NCBI GenBank assembly: GCA_045595285.1
Contig: JAZOAC010000144.1
Coordinates: 1 to 33,372, forward strand
DNA length: 33,372 nt
DNA from: UBA1731 sp045595285
GTDB lineage: Bacteria > Verrucomicrobiota > Kiritimatiellia > RFP12 > UBA1067
Direction of reading: 5' to 3'
The notes under the pieces are model-generated. The model ran no database searches. It saw only the letters and a program-made list of their open reading frames with translations, and had not been told where the DNA came from. Each line of letters starts with the position of its first letter. The first letter of the stretch is position 1. The translations under genes and the position numbers were made by a program. Positions 15,112 through 23,593 of this stretch are shown one piece after another.

Positions 15112-16035
15112 TCACTCGTACAGCCAGGTTGAAAGATAGCGCTCGCCCGTGTCGGGGAGAAGGGCGACGATCGTCTTGCCCGCGAATTCCGCGCGTTTGG
15201 CGAGTTCAAGCGCCGCCCAGAGCGCCGCGCCCGAGGAGATGCCGACAAGAAGGCCCTCTTTCGCGGCGGCGGAACGCGCCGTATCGCCGGCGTTCTCTGC
15301 CGTGACCGGGATCACTTCATCGAGAATTGAGGTGTCTAGCACTTTCGGCACGAATCCCGATCCTATCCCCTGGAGCTTGTGAGGGCCCGGCTGTCCGCCC
15401 GAAAGGACTGCGGACGTGTCTGGTTCGACGGCGATGATCTTCACGGCAGGATTCCGCTCTTTGAGGAATTTCCCCGTGCCCGTCACGGTGCCGCCGGTGC
15501 CGACGCCGCATACGAACGCCGCGATTTCGCCGTTGGTCGCATCCCAGATTTCGGGGCCGGTCGTGCGGTAGTGGAATGCCGGGTTGGCGGGGTTCTCGAA
15601 CTGCTGCAGAATGACCGCTCCCGGGGTGGCGTCCCGCAGCTCTTCCGCCTTGGCGATCGCGCCTTTCATTCCGGCCTCTCCGGGTGTGAGGACAATTTCG
15701 GCGCCGTAGGCGGCGGCGAGCTTGCGCCGCTCGACGCTCATCGTTTCGGGCATGGTTAAAATGAGACGGTATCCTCTTACCGCCGATACGAGCGCAAGCC
15801 CTACGCCGGTGTTGCCGCGCGTCGGCTCGATGATGGTCGCGCCGGGTTTGAGGGCGCCGGACTCTTCCGCCGCGTCGATCATCGCCAGGGCGATGCGGTC
15901 TTTGACGCTTCCGCCGGGGTTGAAGTATTCGACTTTGGCGAGTACGCGCGCGCCGCCTTTGTTAAGCCTGTCCGATATCCCGACCAGCGGAGAGCCGCCG
16001 ATTTTTTCGAGAATGTTCTTTGCGATACTGCTCAT
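15112..16035 (-). CDS. cysK: Cysteine synthase (O-acetylserine sulfhydrylase)
   Basis: This 307-residue PLP enzyme makes cysteine from O-acetylserine and sulfide in the cytoplasm. The PLP lysine is K45 in NPGGSVKDR. The phosphate loop is GVGTGGTVTGTGKFL, and VGISSGAALWAAL closes the active site. ATG 16035 (MSSIAKN) is preferred because AAGGAG lies just upstream on the minus strand; ATG 16053 would precede that SD. The substrate-binding loop reads PTRGNTG (R73) where the family almost always has PTSGNTG. The gene diverges from the GH127 gene and converges on the defence island. No cysE is visible nearby. A related beta-replacing enzyme is possible given the odd loop. Confidence 0.9.
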   Translation of the reverse strand: MSSIAKNILEKIGGSPLVGISDRLNKGGARVLAKVEYFNPGGSVKDRIALAMIDAAEESGALKPGATIIEPTRGNTGVGLALVSAVRGYRLILTMPETMSVERRKLAAAYGAEIVLTPGEAGMKGAIAKAEELRDATPGAVILQQFENPANPAFHYRTTGPEIWDATNGEIAAFVCGVGTGGTVTGTGKFLKERNPAVKIIAVEPDTSAVLSGGQPGPHKLQGIGSGFVPKVLDTSILDEVIPVTAENAGDTARSAAAKEGLLVGISSGAALWAALELAKRAEFAGKTIVALLPDTGERYLSTWLYE

Positions 16036-16065
16036 AGTTCTAAACTCCTTCATTTAGGTGTGCGA

Positions 16066-16074
16066 ATTATATCA
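16066..16074 (-). promoter_or_regulatory. Extended -10 promoter of cysK
   Basis: On the minus strand the sequence reads TGATATAAT, an extended -10 with perfect TATAAT, about 30 bp upstream of the cysK ATG. No good -35 is seen at the expected distance. Confidence 0.55.
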
Positions 16075-16145
16075 AAAGGGTGTTTTGAGTCGTTCATGGC
16101 TTTGTTCCATTCCCGGTTTTTTTTTGACGTGTCATTTCCAGAAGT

Positions 16146-16174
16146 TTGACCAATTCAATCAAATTTGATAACCT
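16146..16174 (+). promoter_or_regulatory. Candidate promoter of the GH127 gene
   Basis: TTGACC (16146-16151) is separated by 17 bp from TAACCT (16169-16174), with TGA just before the -10. The -35 is strong and the -10 weak, which would suit an activated or repressed promoter. The predicted leader is about 55 nt. Confidence 0.4.
16158..16169. promoter_or_regulatory. Candidate operator palindrome in the GH127 promoter
   Basis: ATCAAATTTGAT is a perfect 12-bp palindrome lying in the spacer between the -35 and -10 elements. A second dyad, ACTGA-A-TCAGT, lies at 16175-16185 near the predicted transcription start. Their position would suit a sugar-responsive repressor or activator. Confidence 0.4.
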
Positions 16175-16236
16175 ACTGAATCAGTTGAGTTAATTAAAAG
16201 GATATCTCTTAAAAATTAGAGGAAAGGGCTGAGGCC

Positions 16237-18132
16237 GTGACAAAGAAAGAGGAACTTTACAGAAACATAATGTGCGTCACCTTCTCGGCCGCCGTATCGG
16301 TGGTCTGCGCAGGAGAGGTCGGGAATGTTCAGCTGAAGGGATATCTGGGGAAACGTCTGGATTCCATGATTGAGCGGCATGTCGTCGGTACCGATGTCGA
16401 TTACATCACCGCGCCGTTCCTTGAAAAGACGGAGCGTCGGTTTCGGTGGCAGACGGAGTTCTGGGGCAAATACATGCATTCGGCTATGCCATATCTAAGC
16501 TATCGTTTCTCGCCCAAGCTGAAGGCCGATGTCGACCGCGGTGTGGAGCGTATGCTCGCTTCGCAGGAGGAGTGCGGATATATCGGCAATTACCCTGACG
16601 AGCTCAGGTGCGGCGATGGCTGGGATGTATGGGGAATGAAGTACACCATGATGGGGCTTCTCCACTATTACGACTACACCAAAAGCGAAAAGGCTCTCGC
16701 CGCATGTCGCCGTCTCTGCGATTATCTGATCGCCGAAATCGGACCCGGTGGCAGACGCGGCCGTGAACTGTGGCAGACGGGGAACTGGTCGGGGTATGCC
16801 AGCTCATCGGTTCTCGAGCCGGTCATGTGGCTCTACAGGCGAACGAAAGAAGTCCGGTTCCTCGATTTCGCGACATACATCGTGAAAGGCATGACCGAAC
16901 CGTCCAAGGGACCGCGCCTTCTCGATCTCGCACTTAAGGGGGTGTCTGTCGCGGACCGCAACGAAAAGGACTACGATTCTGGCCGCAAATGGGCGTACGT
17001 GTGCAAATACGGGCGTTCGAAGGCCTACGAGATGATGAGCTGTTATCAGGGATTTCTGGAATATTACGAAGTCACCGGGCGCAAAGACCTTTTCGAGGCG
17101 GCGATCAAAACCGGAGAGGACATCATAAAGGAAGAGGTGAATCTTGCGGGTGGTAGCGCTTCGTCGGAGGCGTGGTTCCACGGCGCGCGCAAGCAACATC
17201 TGCCGTACTGGCGGCTGCAGGAAACATGCGTGACCACAACCTGGATGCGATTCTGCGAAAAACTGCTCGACATTACCGGCGACCCGAAATGGGCCGATCA
17301 GATCGAACGCACCTTCTACAATGCCTACCTCGCGGCCATGAAGGCGGACGGTTCCGAGTTCGCTGGCTACACTCCGCTTTCTGGAAACCGCTGGCACGGA
17401 CAGCATCACTGTTATATGCACACCGACTGCTGCACGGCGAATGGTCCGCGCGGTTTCCTGTGCTTCCTCAAAAAGTTCTTCCGAGCCAAGGGGAATGCGG
17501 TGGAATTCAATTTCTACGCATCTGCACTGGCCAAGGGTGAACTGTCCGACGGCAGGAAGGTCGCGTTCGACATGTATTCGCTGTATCCGCGAATGGACAT
17601 GGCGCGGATTGTCAGCCATACGGAAAGCGTCGGAGTGGTGCCGCTCAGGCTTCGCATCCCCGCCTGGAGCGCAAATACGGTCGTGAAGCTCAATGGACAG
17701 GCACTTGCGGGAGTGAAGAGTGGCACATACTTTGTCGTGGAGCATGAATGGAGACTTGGGGACATCATCGAAATCAAATTCGACATGCCTGTCGTCACGC
17801 ATGAGCTCGACCACAGCGTGGCGTTCACCCGTGGACCGGTGCTTCTTGCCCGGGACAGCCGTTTTGCCGACGGTGACCTGACCGAACCGTTGCGCAGGGG
17901 CGATCTCGGGAAAGGCCATCTGATTGAATGTTTTGCGCCCGTACGCACTCCGTCCGATGACATCTGGATGGCGTTCTCTGCGACGCTTGCAATTGGCTTT
18001 CATCACGAAAACCCCGAGGCCGCGCTGAAGACCACGGTCAATTTCTGCGACTATGCCTCCGCCGGCAACACCTGGACGCGGGACAATTATTACCGTACCT
18101 GGTTCCCAGTCGAGTACGGCCACGATGAGTGA
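16237..18132 (+). CDS. GH127-family beta-L-arabinofuranosidase, secreted
   Basis: GH127 (DUF1680) enzymes release beta-L-arabinofuranose from plant glycans using a cysteine nucleophile held by zinc. Of 631 residues, the first 26 look like a signal peptide (NIMCVTFSAAVSVVCA, then GE). The metal and catalytic residues known from HypBA1 are visible: E329 and C331 in LQETCVTTTW, and C398-C399 in DCCTANGPRGF. The catalytic cysteine would be C398. The alpha/alpha barrel is followed by beta-sandwich domains (RIPAWSANTVVKLNGQAL). The start is GTG 16237, after GGAAAGG and GAGG. It appears to be monocistronic, with a promoter and palindromic operator upstream. The function is well supported, but the exact linkage is not known. 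Confidence 0.88.
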   Translation: MTKKEELYRNIMCVTFSAAVSVVCAGEVGNVQLKGYLGKRLDSMIERHVVGTDVDYITAPFLEKTERRFRWQTEFWGKYMHSAMPYLSYRFSPKLKADVDRGVERMLASQEECGYIGNYPDELRCGDGWDVWGMKYTMMGLLHYYDYTKSEKALAACRRLCDYLIAEIGPGGRRGRELWQTGNWSGYASSSVLEPVMWLYRRTKEVRFLDFATYIVKGMTEPSKGPRLLDLALKGVSVADRNEKDYDSGRKWAYVCKYGRSKAYEMMSCYQGFLEYYEVTGRKDLFEAAIKTGEDIIKEEVNLAGGSASSEAWFHGARKQHLPYWRLQETCVTTTWMRFCEKLLDITGDPKWADQIERTFYNAYLAAMKADGSEFAGYTPLSGNRWHGQHHCYMHTDCCTANGPRGFLCFLKKFFRAKGNAVEFNFYASALAKGELSDGRKVAFDMYSLYPRMDMARIVSHTESVGVVPLRLRIPAWSANTVVKLNGQALAGVKSGTYFVVEHEWRLGDIIEIKFDMPVVTHELDHSVAFTRGPVLLARDSRFADGDLTEPLRRGDLGKGHLIECFAPVRTPSDDIWMAFSATLAIGFHHENPEAALKTTVNFCDYASAGNTWTRDNYYRTWFPVEYGHDE

Positions 18133-18218
18133 GGAATCGTCAGGTTCGTGAAGCATCCTGGAGCCGTTCAACCGAGGCTCAAGGTGAGCAGACTAATGGA
18201 ACCATATTCTGTCCGGTA

Positions 18219-18227
18219 TGCTATAAT
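18219..18227 (+). promoter_or_regulatory. Extended -10 promoter of the folD operon
   Basis: TGCTATAAT, a TGn-extended perfect -10, lies about 97 bp upstream of the folD start. The -35 region (around 18199) is poor. The leader of about 90 nt contains no recognised riboswitch. Confidence 0.55.
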
Positions 18228-18323
18228 ATCGGGCAATATGATTGACACATTGGGTCCAGGCGCTTCGTACCTGTTCCTGTGTCGCGCATATTGAAAGCAG
18301 AGTTTACAACGAGAGGACACAAA

Positions 18324-19199
18324 ATGAAGGCACAGATCATCGACGGAAAGAAACTGGCGGCGGATACGCGCGCGGAGATAGCCCGCGGCGTTGCGGAGCT
18401 CAAGGAAGCCAAGGGCGTGACGCCGGGTCTGGCGGTGATTCTCGTGGGAGACAATCCGGCGAGCGTATCCTACGTGACCGCCAAGGAGAAGGCCTGCCGC
18501 GAGGCGGGGATGCTTTCGCGCGAGATAAGGCTTCCCGCGACGATTTCCGAGGACGAGCTCATCGCCGAGATCGAGAAGCTCAATGCCGACCCTCTCATCC
18601 ACGGCATTCTCGTACAGCTTCCGCTTCCGAAAGGGTTCAGCGAAAAGCGCGTAATCGACTCCATCGCCGCCGAGAAGGACGTGGACGGCTTCACGCCGGT
18701 GAACGTCGGAAAGATGCTCATCGGCGACGACTGCTTCCTGCCCTGCACTCCGCATGGCATCATCAAGCTGATCGAGGTGACCGGGATGGATCTGTCCGGC
18801 AAGCATGCGGTTGTGATCGGCCGGTCGAACATCGTCGGCAAGCCTGTCGCCGCGCTTCTTTCCCGCAAGAGCGTGAACGCCACGGTGACGATGTGCCATA
18901 CCGGCACCAGGGATGTCGCCGCGTTCACCCGCACAGCAGACGTTGTAGTCGTTGCGGCGGGCCGTCCGAACACCCTTACGGGCGACATGCTCAAGGAAGG
19001 AGCGGTGGTGATTGACGTCGGCGTGAACCGCGTTCCGGACGCCACTCACCCCAAGGGCTACAGGCTCTGCGGCGATGCCGACTTCGATTCGTGCGCAGAG
19101 GTCGCGTCCGCAATCACGCCGGTCCCGGGCGGGGTGGGCCCGATGACGATCACGATGCTCCTGTGGAACACGCTGGAAAGCGCAAGAAAGGCGGTTTGA
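18324..19199 (+). CDS. folD: Methylenetetrahydrofolate dehydrogenase / cyclohydrolase FolD
   Basis: FolD interconverts 5,10-methylene- and 10-formyl-tetrahydrofolate using NADP in the cytoplasm. The 291-residue protein has the expected length. It shows the catalytic block SVSYVTAKEKACREAGM with the Y-x3-K lysine, KDVDGFTPVNVG, PCTPHGIIKLIE, the nucleotide-binding GRSNIVGKPVAALL, and PVPGGVGPMTITML at the end. ATG 18324 follows CGAGAGGACACAAA and begins MKAQIIDGKKLAADTRAEI, the normal N-terminus; an upstream in-frame ATG at 18279 has no SD. Only 2 bp separate it from the next gene, so the two are cotranscribed. Confidence 0.97.
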   Translation: MKAQIIDGKKLAADTRAEIARGVAELKEAKGVTPGLAVILVGDNPASVSYVTAKEKACREAGMLSREIRLPATISEDELIAEIEKLNADPLIHGILVQLPLPKGFSEKRVIDSIAAEKDVDGFTPVNVGKMLIGDDCFLPCTPHGIIKLIEVTGMDLSGKHAVVIGRSNIVGKPVAALLSRKSVNATVTMCHTGTRDVAAFTRTADVVVVAAGRPNTLTGDMLKEGAVVIDVGVNRVPDATHPKGYRLCGDADFDSCAEVASAITPVPGGVGPMTITMLLWNTLESARKAV

Positions 19200-19201
19200 C
19201 G

Positions 19202-21166
19202 ATGATGACGCTTGGCGATCCGATATTCGCGAAGGGAGAGGATGGGCATCTCAAGTCCCGCTCCGGCTCCATTTTCATCTCCCGGGAGCATCCTGGGCTG
19301 GTCACCATCCCCGGCACCCATGCAATGCAGCGTCAGGCATGGGTCGGCGAGGTGAACCGCATTCGCGCCGCCGAAGGCCGGCCGGCTCTCACGTCCGTCG
19401 AGATCGGAAGGCTCCTTGATTCTTCTGTGGACCTTGTTTTCTTCGAGAATGTCGTGCTGATACGTCCCGACCCGAACCGCATGGACCTTGCGTTCATGGC
19501 GGACGAAGAGCTGCAGAAGGTTGTTTCCAAGCGCCAGATCCGTTTCCTGAATACGCATGCGAAGAGGGTGCGTGACGCGCTCCGGGCGCGTGGCGAGAAC
19601 TGGCGCATGGCGCGTGATGCGAAGGCCCGCGAGGAGACGGACCGTCTCATCATGCGTGGCCGTACGGCGATCGAGAACGAGCAGATATACTACTACAACG
19701 GAAACACGGGAACCCGCTATCTCACGGTGGGCACGTATCTCCCCGTGAGCAGACTTCCCGACGGTGCGTTCCGTGCCCAGATCGAGGAGATCGTACACGG
19801 TCTCAACTCCAGGAACCGGCTTGGGATGCCGATGGTCGATCTCTTTCCGCCTACATTGAACCCCGACATCCGCAAGATGTTCGCCGATCTCGACGTGAAG
19901 TCCGTGTCTGACGTGCAGCTGCGCGCCGCCGTAGCCAAGATCGAGCTGGCCTGGCGCATGGAGATGCCGCCGGAGCTCCGGGACGAGGATCCGAAATCGA
20001 ATCTCGTGTGGAAGGCCGAGATGGGTGAGGTGCTGTCGCGGAAGGCGTTCGTGACGGATGTCGGGGATCGCGATCTCATTCACGGCATAAGCCCCGAGTT
20101 CTACCGCAACATCGAATGGCTTCCCGGATGCAGGGTCGATAACGGAAAACTGATATTCGATTCCATATACGACGAATACAACCGTACGCAGGATCCGGCC
20201 CTTGCCGAACTCTGCGATCTCAGGGTGCGTTCCATCATCTTCAACCTGCTGAGGCTTTTCGGGTCCGTCGAGTACGTCAATGTAGGACGCATTCCGCGTT
20301 CCATGGCGCGTACGCCAGTTGCCAATGAGCGCCGTTCAGGCGTCTACATCGTCCAGTACAAGGAGCTGGGCGAGCCGATATCGCGCGTGTTCATCATCCG
20401 ATTCCAGAAATGGGGCATCGCCGAACACCTCGATGAAGGCAAGGATATGCTCACTGCGATCATCGAGTCCGACACGTATTCCGACTATATTCTTGACCGC
20501 AGGCTTGCCTGCCGTCAGCTGGGGATGAGTCTGCCGCGGAATGTGGGCTTCGGTCAGTTCACCGAGAAGTATACCGGCAACAACCAGTACCACGGCGCGA
20601 CGATACGTGCGTACTACTATGTCAGGCAGTATGTGCCAGGCATCGCCTCGGACAAGGTGCTTCCGGAGCGGTTCCACAATCCCGCGTTCGCTCTTAGGTT
20701 CGCGGAACTGATGGGAGCCGCCGCCGCGCTGGACCTTGTGGTAGGCCGCCGCGCCACTGAGACCAATGAGCCCATTTTCGACAGGAACTACGAGGTTCTG
20801 CAGATAGATCCGAAGGGGCTTCCGGTGCGTCTGATCGTCACGGACCATGCCGGCAGTTTCGTGGACTACGAGACTCCGCTTGAGCAGGCCGACGCTCCGT
20901 ATGCGGACGTCGTCCGCCGTCGCGAGAGGTTCGTCACGGATTTCGCGGATTTCGCGAAGTCGTACGTGGCGGCGTTCGAGCATCGTCTGAAGGAGGTGCA
21001 GGACATGTATCGCGAACGCAAGTCGGCGTTCGACGACCTTTTCATAGGGCGTCCGTACGATCGGGCCGGTTCCGGTGCGTATCGCTGGTCTTGCATACTG
21101 AAAAGGCTGGACGCCTGCGATCCGCATCAGGTCGCGGAAGCTCTCAAGAAGACGATCCAGTCATAA
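19202..21166 (+). CDS. Large conserved-looking protein of unknown function (654 aa)
   Basis: The 654-residue product begins MMTLGDPIFAKGEDGHLKSRSG and starts 2 bp after folD, behind AAAGGCGG. I do not recognise the family. No signal peptide or membrane segment is visible. The N-terminal third is rich in charged helices. The C-terminal part has a block LGMSLPRNVGFGQFTEKYTG, then AAALDLVVGRRATETNEPIFDRNYEVLQID, then VRLIVTDHAGSFVDYETPLEQAD. This order of a G-R and N-containing segment followed by an acidic DxxGSF segment loosely recalls catalytic and metal loops of protein- or lipid-kinase-like folds. I treat that as a weak hint only. A tight operon with folD suggests a housekeeping rather than defence role. 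Confidence 0.75.
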   Translation: MMTLGDPIFAKGEDGHLKSRSGSIFISREHPGLVTIPGTHAMQRQAWVGEVNRIRAAEGRPALTSVEIGRLLDSSVDLVFFENVVLIRPDPNRMDLAFMADEELQKVVSKRQIRFLNTHAKRVRDALRARGENWRMARDAKAREETDRLIMRGRTAIENEQIYYYNGNTGTRYLTVGTYLPVSRLPDGAFRAQIEEIVHGLNSRNRLGMPMVDLFPPTLNPDIRKMFADLDVKSVSDVQLRAAVAKIELAWRMEMPPELRDEDPKSNLVWKAEMGEVLSRKAFVTDVGDRDLIHGISPEFYRNIEWLPGCRVDNGKLIFDSIYDEYNRTQDPALAELCDLRVRSIIFNLLRLFGSVEYVNVGRIPRSMARTPVANERRSGVYIVQYKELGEPISRVFIIRFQKWGIAEHLDEGKDMLTAIIESDTYSDYILDRRLACRQLGMSLPRNVGFGQFTEKYTGNNQYHGATIRAYYYVRQYVPGIASDKVLPERFHNPAFALRFAELMGAAAALDLVVGRRATETNEPIFDRNYEVLQIDPKGLPVRLIVTDHAGSFVDYETPLEQADAPYADVVRRRERFVTDFADFAKSYVAAFEHRLKEVQDMYRERKSAFDDLFIGRPYDRAGSGAYRWSCILKRLDACDPHQVAEALKKTIQS

Positions 21167-21224
21167 ACATCGAGAGTCGCAGCGGAGACGCTGCCCACAA
21201 GGAAAAAAGAAACAGGGTTTCAGA

Positions 21225-22589
21225 ATGATTTCGATATCAGAGGTGATCGAGACGAACAAGATGATCCAGGACGAGAACCTGGACGTGCGCACCATCACGA
21301 TGGGCATATCGCTGCTCGACTGCGCGGACTCCAATCTTGACGTCGTCTGCAAGAATATCTACGCGAAGCTCCTGCGGTATGCGGGCAAGCTTGTCAAGAC
21401 GGGCGAGGACATCAGCCGCGAATTCGGGATTCCGATTGTAAACAAGCGCGTCTCCGTGACGCCGATCGCCCTTGTCGGTGCGGCGTGCTGCAGGCATCCC
21501 GAAGACTATGTTGAGATTGCCCGCGCTCTCGACCGAGCCGCGACGGATCTCGGAATCAACTTCCTGGGCGGATATTCAGCGGTCGTGTCGAAGGGCATGA
21601 CAAAATCGGACGAGCTGCTCATCCGCTCCATCCCTGAGGCCCTTGCCGTCACGGACCACATCTGCTCCAGCGTGAACGTCGGTTCCACGAAGACCGGTCT
21701 GGATATGGATGCGGTCCGGCTTATGGGCGAAACCGTGAAGGCGGCGGCGGAACGCACGAAGGAGAGGGATTCCCTCGGTTGCGCAAAGCTTGTGGTGCTG
21801 TGCAATGCGCCGGACGACAATCCGTTCATGGCAGGGGCGTTCCATGGCGTCACCGAGGCAGAGGCGATAATAAATGTCGGCGTGAGCGGTCCAGGCGTAG
21901 TGAAGTGCGCTCTTTCTCAGATTCGCGGCGCCAGTTTCGAGACGCTCTGCGAAACCATCAAGAAGACCGCGTTCAAGATCACGCGTGTCGGGCAGCTTGT
22001 CGCCCAGGAGGCGAGTCACCGCCTTGGCGTGCCGTTCGGCATCATCGACCTTTCACTTGCGCCTACGCCGGCCGTCGGCGATTCGGTGGCGGACATTCTC
22101 AAGGAGATCGGGCTTGAACATCCCGGCGCGCCAGGCACCACCGCCGCGCTCGCGCTGCTGAACGATCAGGTGAAGAAGGGCGGCGTCATGGCGAGTTCGT
22201 ACGTTGGCGGACTCTCCGGGGCGTTCATCCCAGTCTCCGAGGATCAGGGCATGATCGACGCCGTCAATGCCGGTGCTCTCACCATCGAGAAGCTTGAGGC
22301 GATGACATGCGTCTGTTCTGTGGGGTTGGACATGATCGCAATTCCCGGCGATACGTCCGCCGCCACCATCTCCGGCATAATCGCCGACGAGGCGGCGATC
22401 GGCATGATCAACCAGAAGACCACCGCCGTACGCATCATTCCCGTGATCGGCAAGGATGTCGGCGACACCGTTGAGTTCGGCGGGCTGCTTGGCTATGCGC
22501 CCGTGATGCCGGTGAACCGGTTCTCGTGCGAAGCCTTCATTTCGCGCACGGGACGCATCCCGGCCCCTATACATTCGTTCAAGAACTGA
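21225..22589 (+). CDS. DUF711 / UPF0210 family protein (PFL family)
   Basis: This 454-residue protein belongs to the UPF0210/DUF711 family, labelled PFL family in many genomes though it is not a pyruvate formate-lyase and its reaction is unknown. Family landmarks are TITMGISLLDC near the start, GIPIVNKRVSVTPIALVGAACC, FLGGYSAVVSKGMTKSDELLIRSIP, CSSVNVGSTKTGLDMDAV, and NRFSCEAFISRTGRIPAPIHSF at the end. The length is normal. In many bacteria the gene pairs with an ACT-domain gene; none is adjacent here. It lies 58 bp after the 654-aa gene and probably belongs to the folD operon, although its SD is weak. Confidence 0.9.
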   Translation: MISISEVIETNKMIQDENLDVRTITMGISLLDCADSNLDVVCKNIYAKLLRYAGKLVKTGEDISREFGIPIVNKRVSVTPIALVGAACCRHPEDYVEIARALDRAATDLGINFLGGYSAVVSKGMTKSDELLIRSIPEALAVTDHICSSVNVGSTKTGLDMDAVRLMGETVKAAAERTKERDSLGCAKLVVLCNAPDDNPFMAGAFHGVTEAEAIINVGVSGPGVVKCALSQIRGASFETLCETIKKTAFKITRVGQLVAQEASHRLGVPFGIIDLSLAPTPAVGDSVADILKEIGLEHPGAPGTTAALALLNDQVKKGGVMASSYVGGLSGAFIPVSEDQGMIDAVNAGALTIEKLEAMTCVCSVGLDMIAIPGDTSAATISGIIADEAAIGMINQKTTAVRIIPVIGKDVGDTVEFGGLLGYAPVMPVNRFSCEAFISRTGRIPAPIHSFKN

Positions 22590-22670
22590 CGGCTGCGCAA
22601 GGTCGGCAAGGGTACGGCGCAGACAATTCCATGCTATGGCCGAATGACCTCATTCGTCTGTGTTGAAATA

Positions 22671-22679
22671 TGGTATAAT
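22671..22679 (+). promoter_or_regulatory. Extended -10 promoter very close to the mutarotase start
   Basis: TGGTATAAT at 22671-22679 ends only 8 bp before the ATG at 22688. With a normal -10 to start distance, transcription would begin at about 22686, giving an almost leaderless mRNA. No SD is present upstream of the ATG, which agrees with this. Confidence 0.5.
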
Positions 22680-22687
22680 CAGCAGCC

Positions 22688-23593
22688 ATGAACTGTGAAG
22701 AACTGAATAAACGGTATGGTGCGCCGGGACGGATTGTGTTCCGTAATGGTCCGCAGGGGTATCCCGTCGTTGCTCTTGCAAACCAGTATGGAAGCGCTGA
22801 GATATCCCTTTTCGGAGCCCAGGTGCTTTCATACAAGCCGACGGGAAATTTTCCCGTTCTTTTTACGCCGCAGAAAGTTGAATTCGGCGCAGACAAAGCG
22901 GATCATGGCGGCATTCCAATCTGCTGGCCATGGTTTGGGGCGAATGGTCCGGAAGGGTCGTACGGACACGGCTTTGCCCGCCGCAGTCTCTGGCGAGTGA
23001 CCGGCAGCGAGTATTCCGAGGACATAACCGAACTCACGCTAGTCCTTGATTGCACAGAAGATACGAAAAGACTTTGGCCGTACGACTTTGAGCTTCAGCT
23101 CAAGGTGTCAGTGTCGATGAAACTCAACTTGGGGCTGAAGACCACCAATGCGGGCGATGTCCCATTCGAGATCACCGAAGGCTTCCATCCGTATTTCCTC
23201 GTGCGCGACCGTGACGCCGTCACGGTGCGCGGGTTGGATGGATGCGCCTTCTGCGATGCCAGGAATACACGAGAGGCGGATGCTGTCTGGACAGGGGATT
23301 TGGTGTTCAATTCGGACTACGACCATGTGTTTACGGTCAAGAAGAACGAGTTTGCGATTCTCGATCCGGGACTGCGTCGCGCAATAGCGATTGCCTCTCG
23401 CGGCAATGTGAAGCTGGTCTGCTGGAATCCAGGGGCGGGCAATATGCCGAACCGCAATCTTGGCCCTGATGACTGGAAAAAGTTCATCTGTGTTGAGCCT
23501 GCGACACTGTTCAAGGAGAATGCCACAATCAGGATTGCTCCAGGCGAGACGCACGAACTTCTCATGGCGATACAGGCGGTTCCCGAAAAGTGA
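22688..23593 (+). CDS. D-hexose-6-phosphate mutarotase (aldose 1-epimerase-like)
   Basis: Enzymes of this YeaD-type group interconvert alpha and beta anomers of hexose 6-phosphates. The 301-residue protein has the family motifs GGIPICWPWFG, SYGHGFAR with the catalytic histidine, EITEGFHPYFLV with the second histidine, and FICVEPA with the catalytic glutamate. The length is normal. There is no other in-frame start nearby. It overlaps the next gene by 4 bp (GTGA). The extended -10 element directly upstream suggests a nearly leaderless transcript. Confidence 0.92.
   Translation: MNCEELNKRYGAPGRIVFRNGPQGYPVVALANQYGSAEISLFGAQVLSYKPTGNFPVLFTPQKVEFGADKADHGGIPICWPWFGANGPEGSYGHGFARRSLWRVTGSEYSEDITELTLVLDCTEDTKRLWPYDFELQLKVSVSMKLNLGLKTTNAGDVPFEITEGFHPYFLVRDRDAVTVRGLDGCAFCDARNTREADAVWTGDLVFNSDYDHVFTVKKNEFAILDPGLRRAIAIASRGNVKLVCWNPGAGNMPNRNLGPDDWKKFICVEPATLFKENATIRIAPGETHELLMAIQAVPEK

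Noticed and set aside
16804..18171. Long open frame on the minus strand opposite the GH127 gene (about 455 codons)
   Set aside because: The plus-strand GH127 protein has all catalytic residues. The antisense frame gives an arginine/histidine-rich product without motifs, typical of GC-rich shadow frames.
18228..18323. Riboswitch in the folD leader
   Set aside because: About 95 nt with no conserved purine, THF or other riboswitch pattern that I could identify.
18168..20083. Long minus-strand open frames opposite folD and the 654-aa gene
   Set aside because: They have no SD or recognisable motifs, and are explained by third-position G/C bias of the real plus-strand genes.
21225..22589. Calling the DUF711 protein a pyruvate formate-lyase
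   Set aside because: The PFL family label is historical; no glycyl-radical motif is present near the C-terminus.
22594..22625. CTGCGC/GCGCAG stem after the DUF711 gene as a terminator
   Set aside because: The stem is only 6 bp with a long loop and no T-run, too weak to list.
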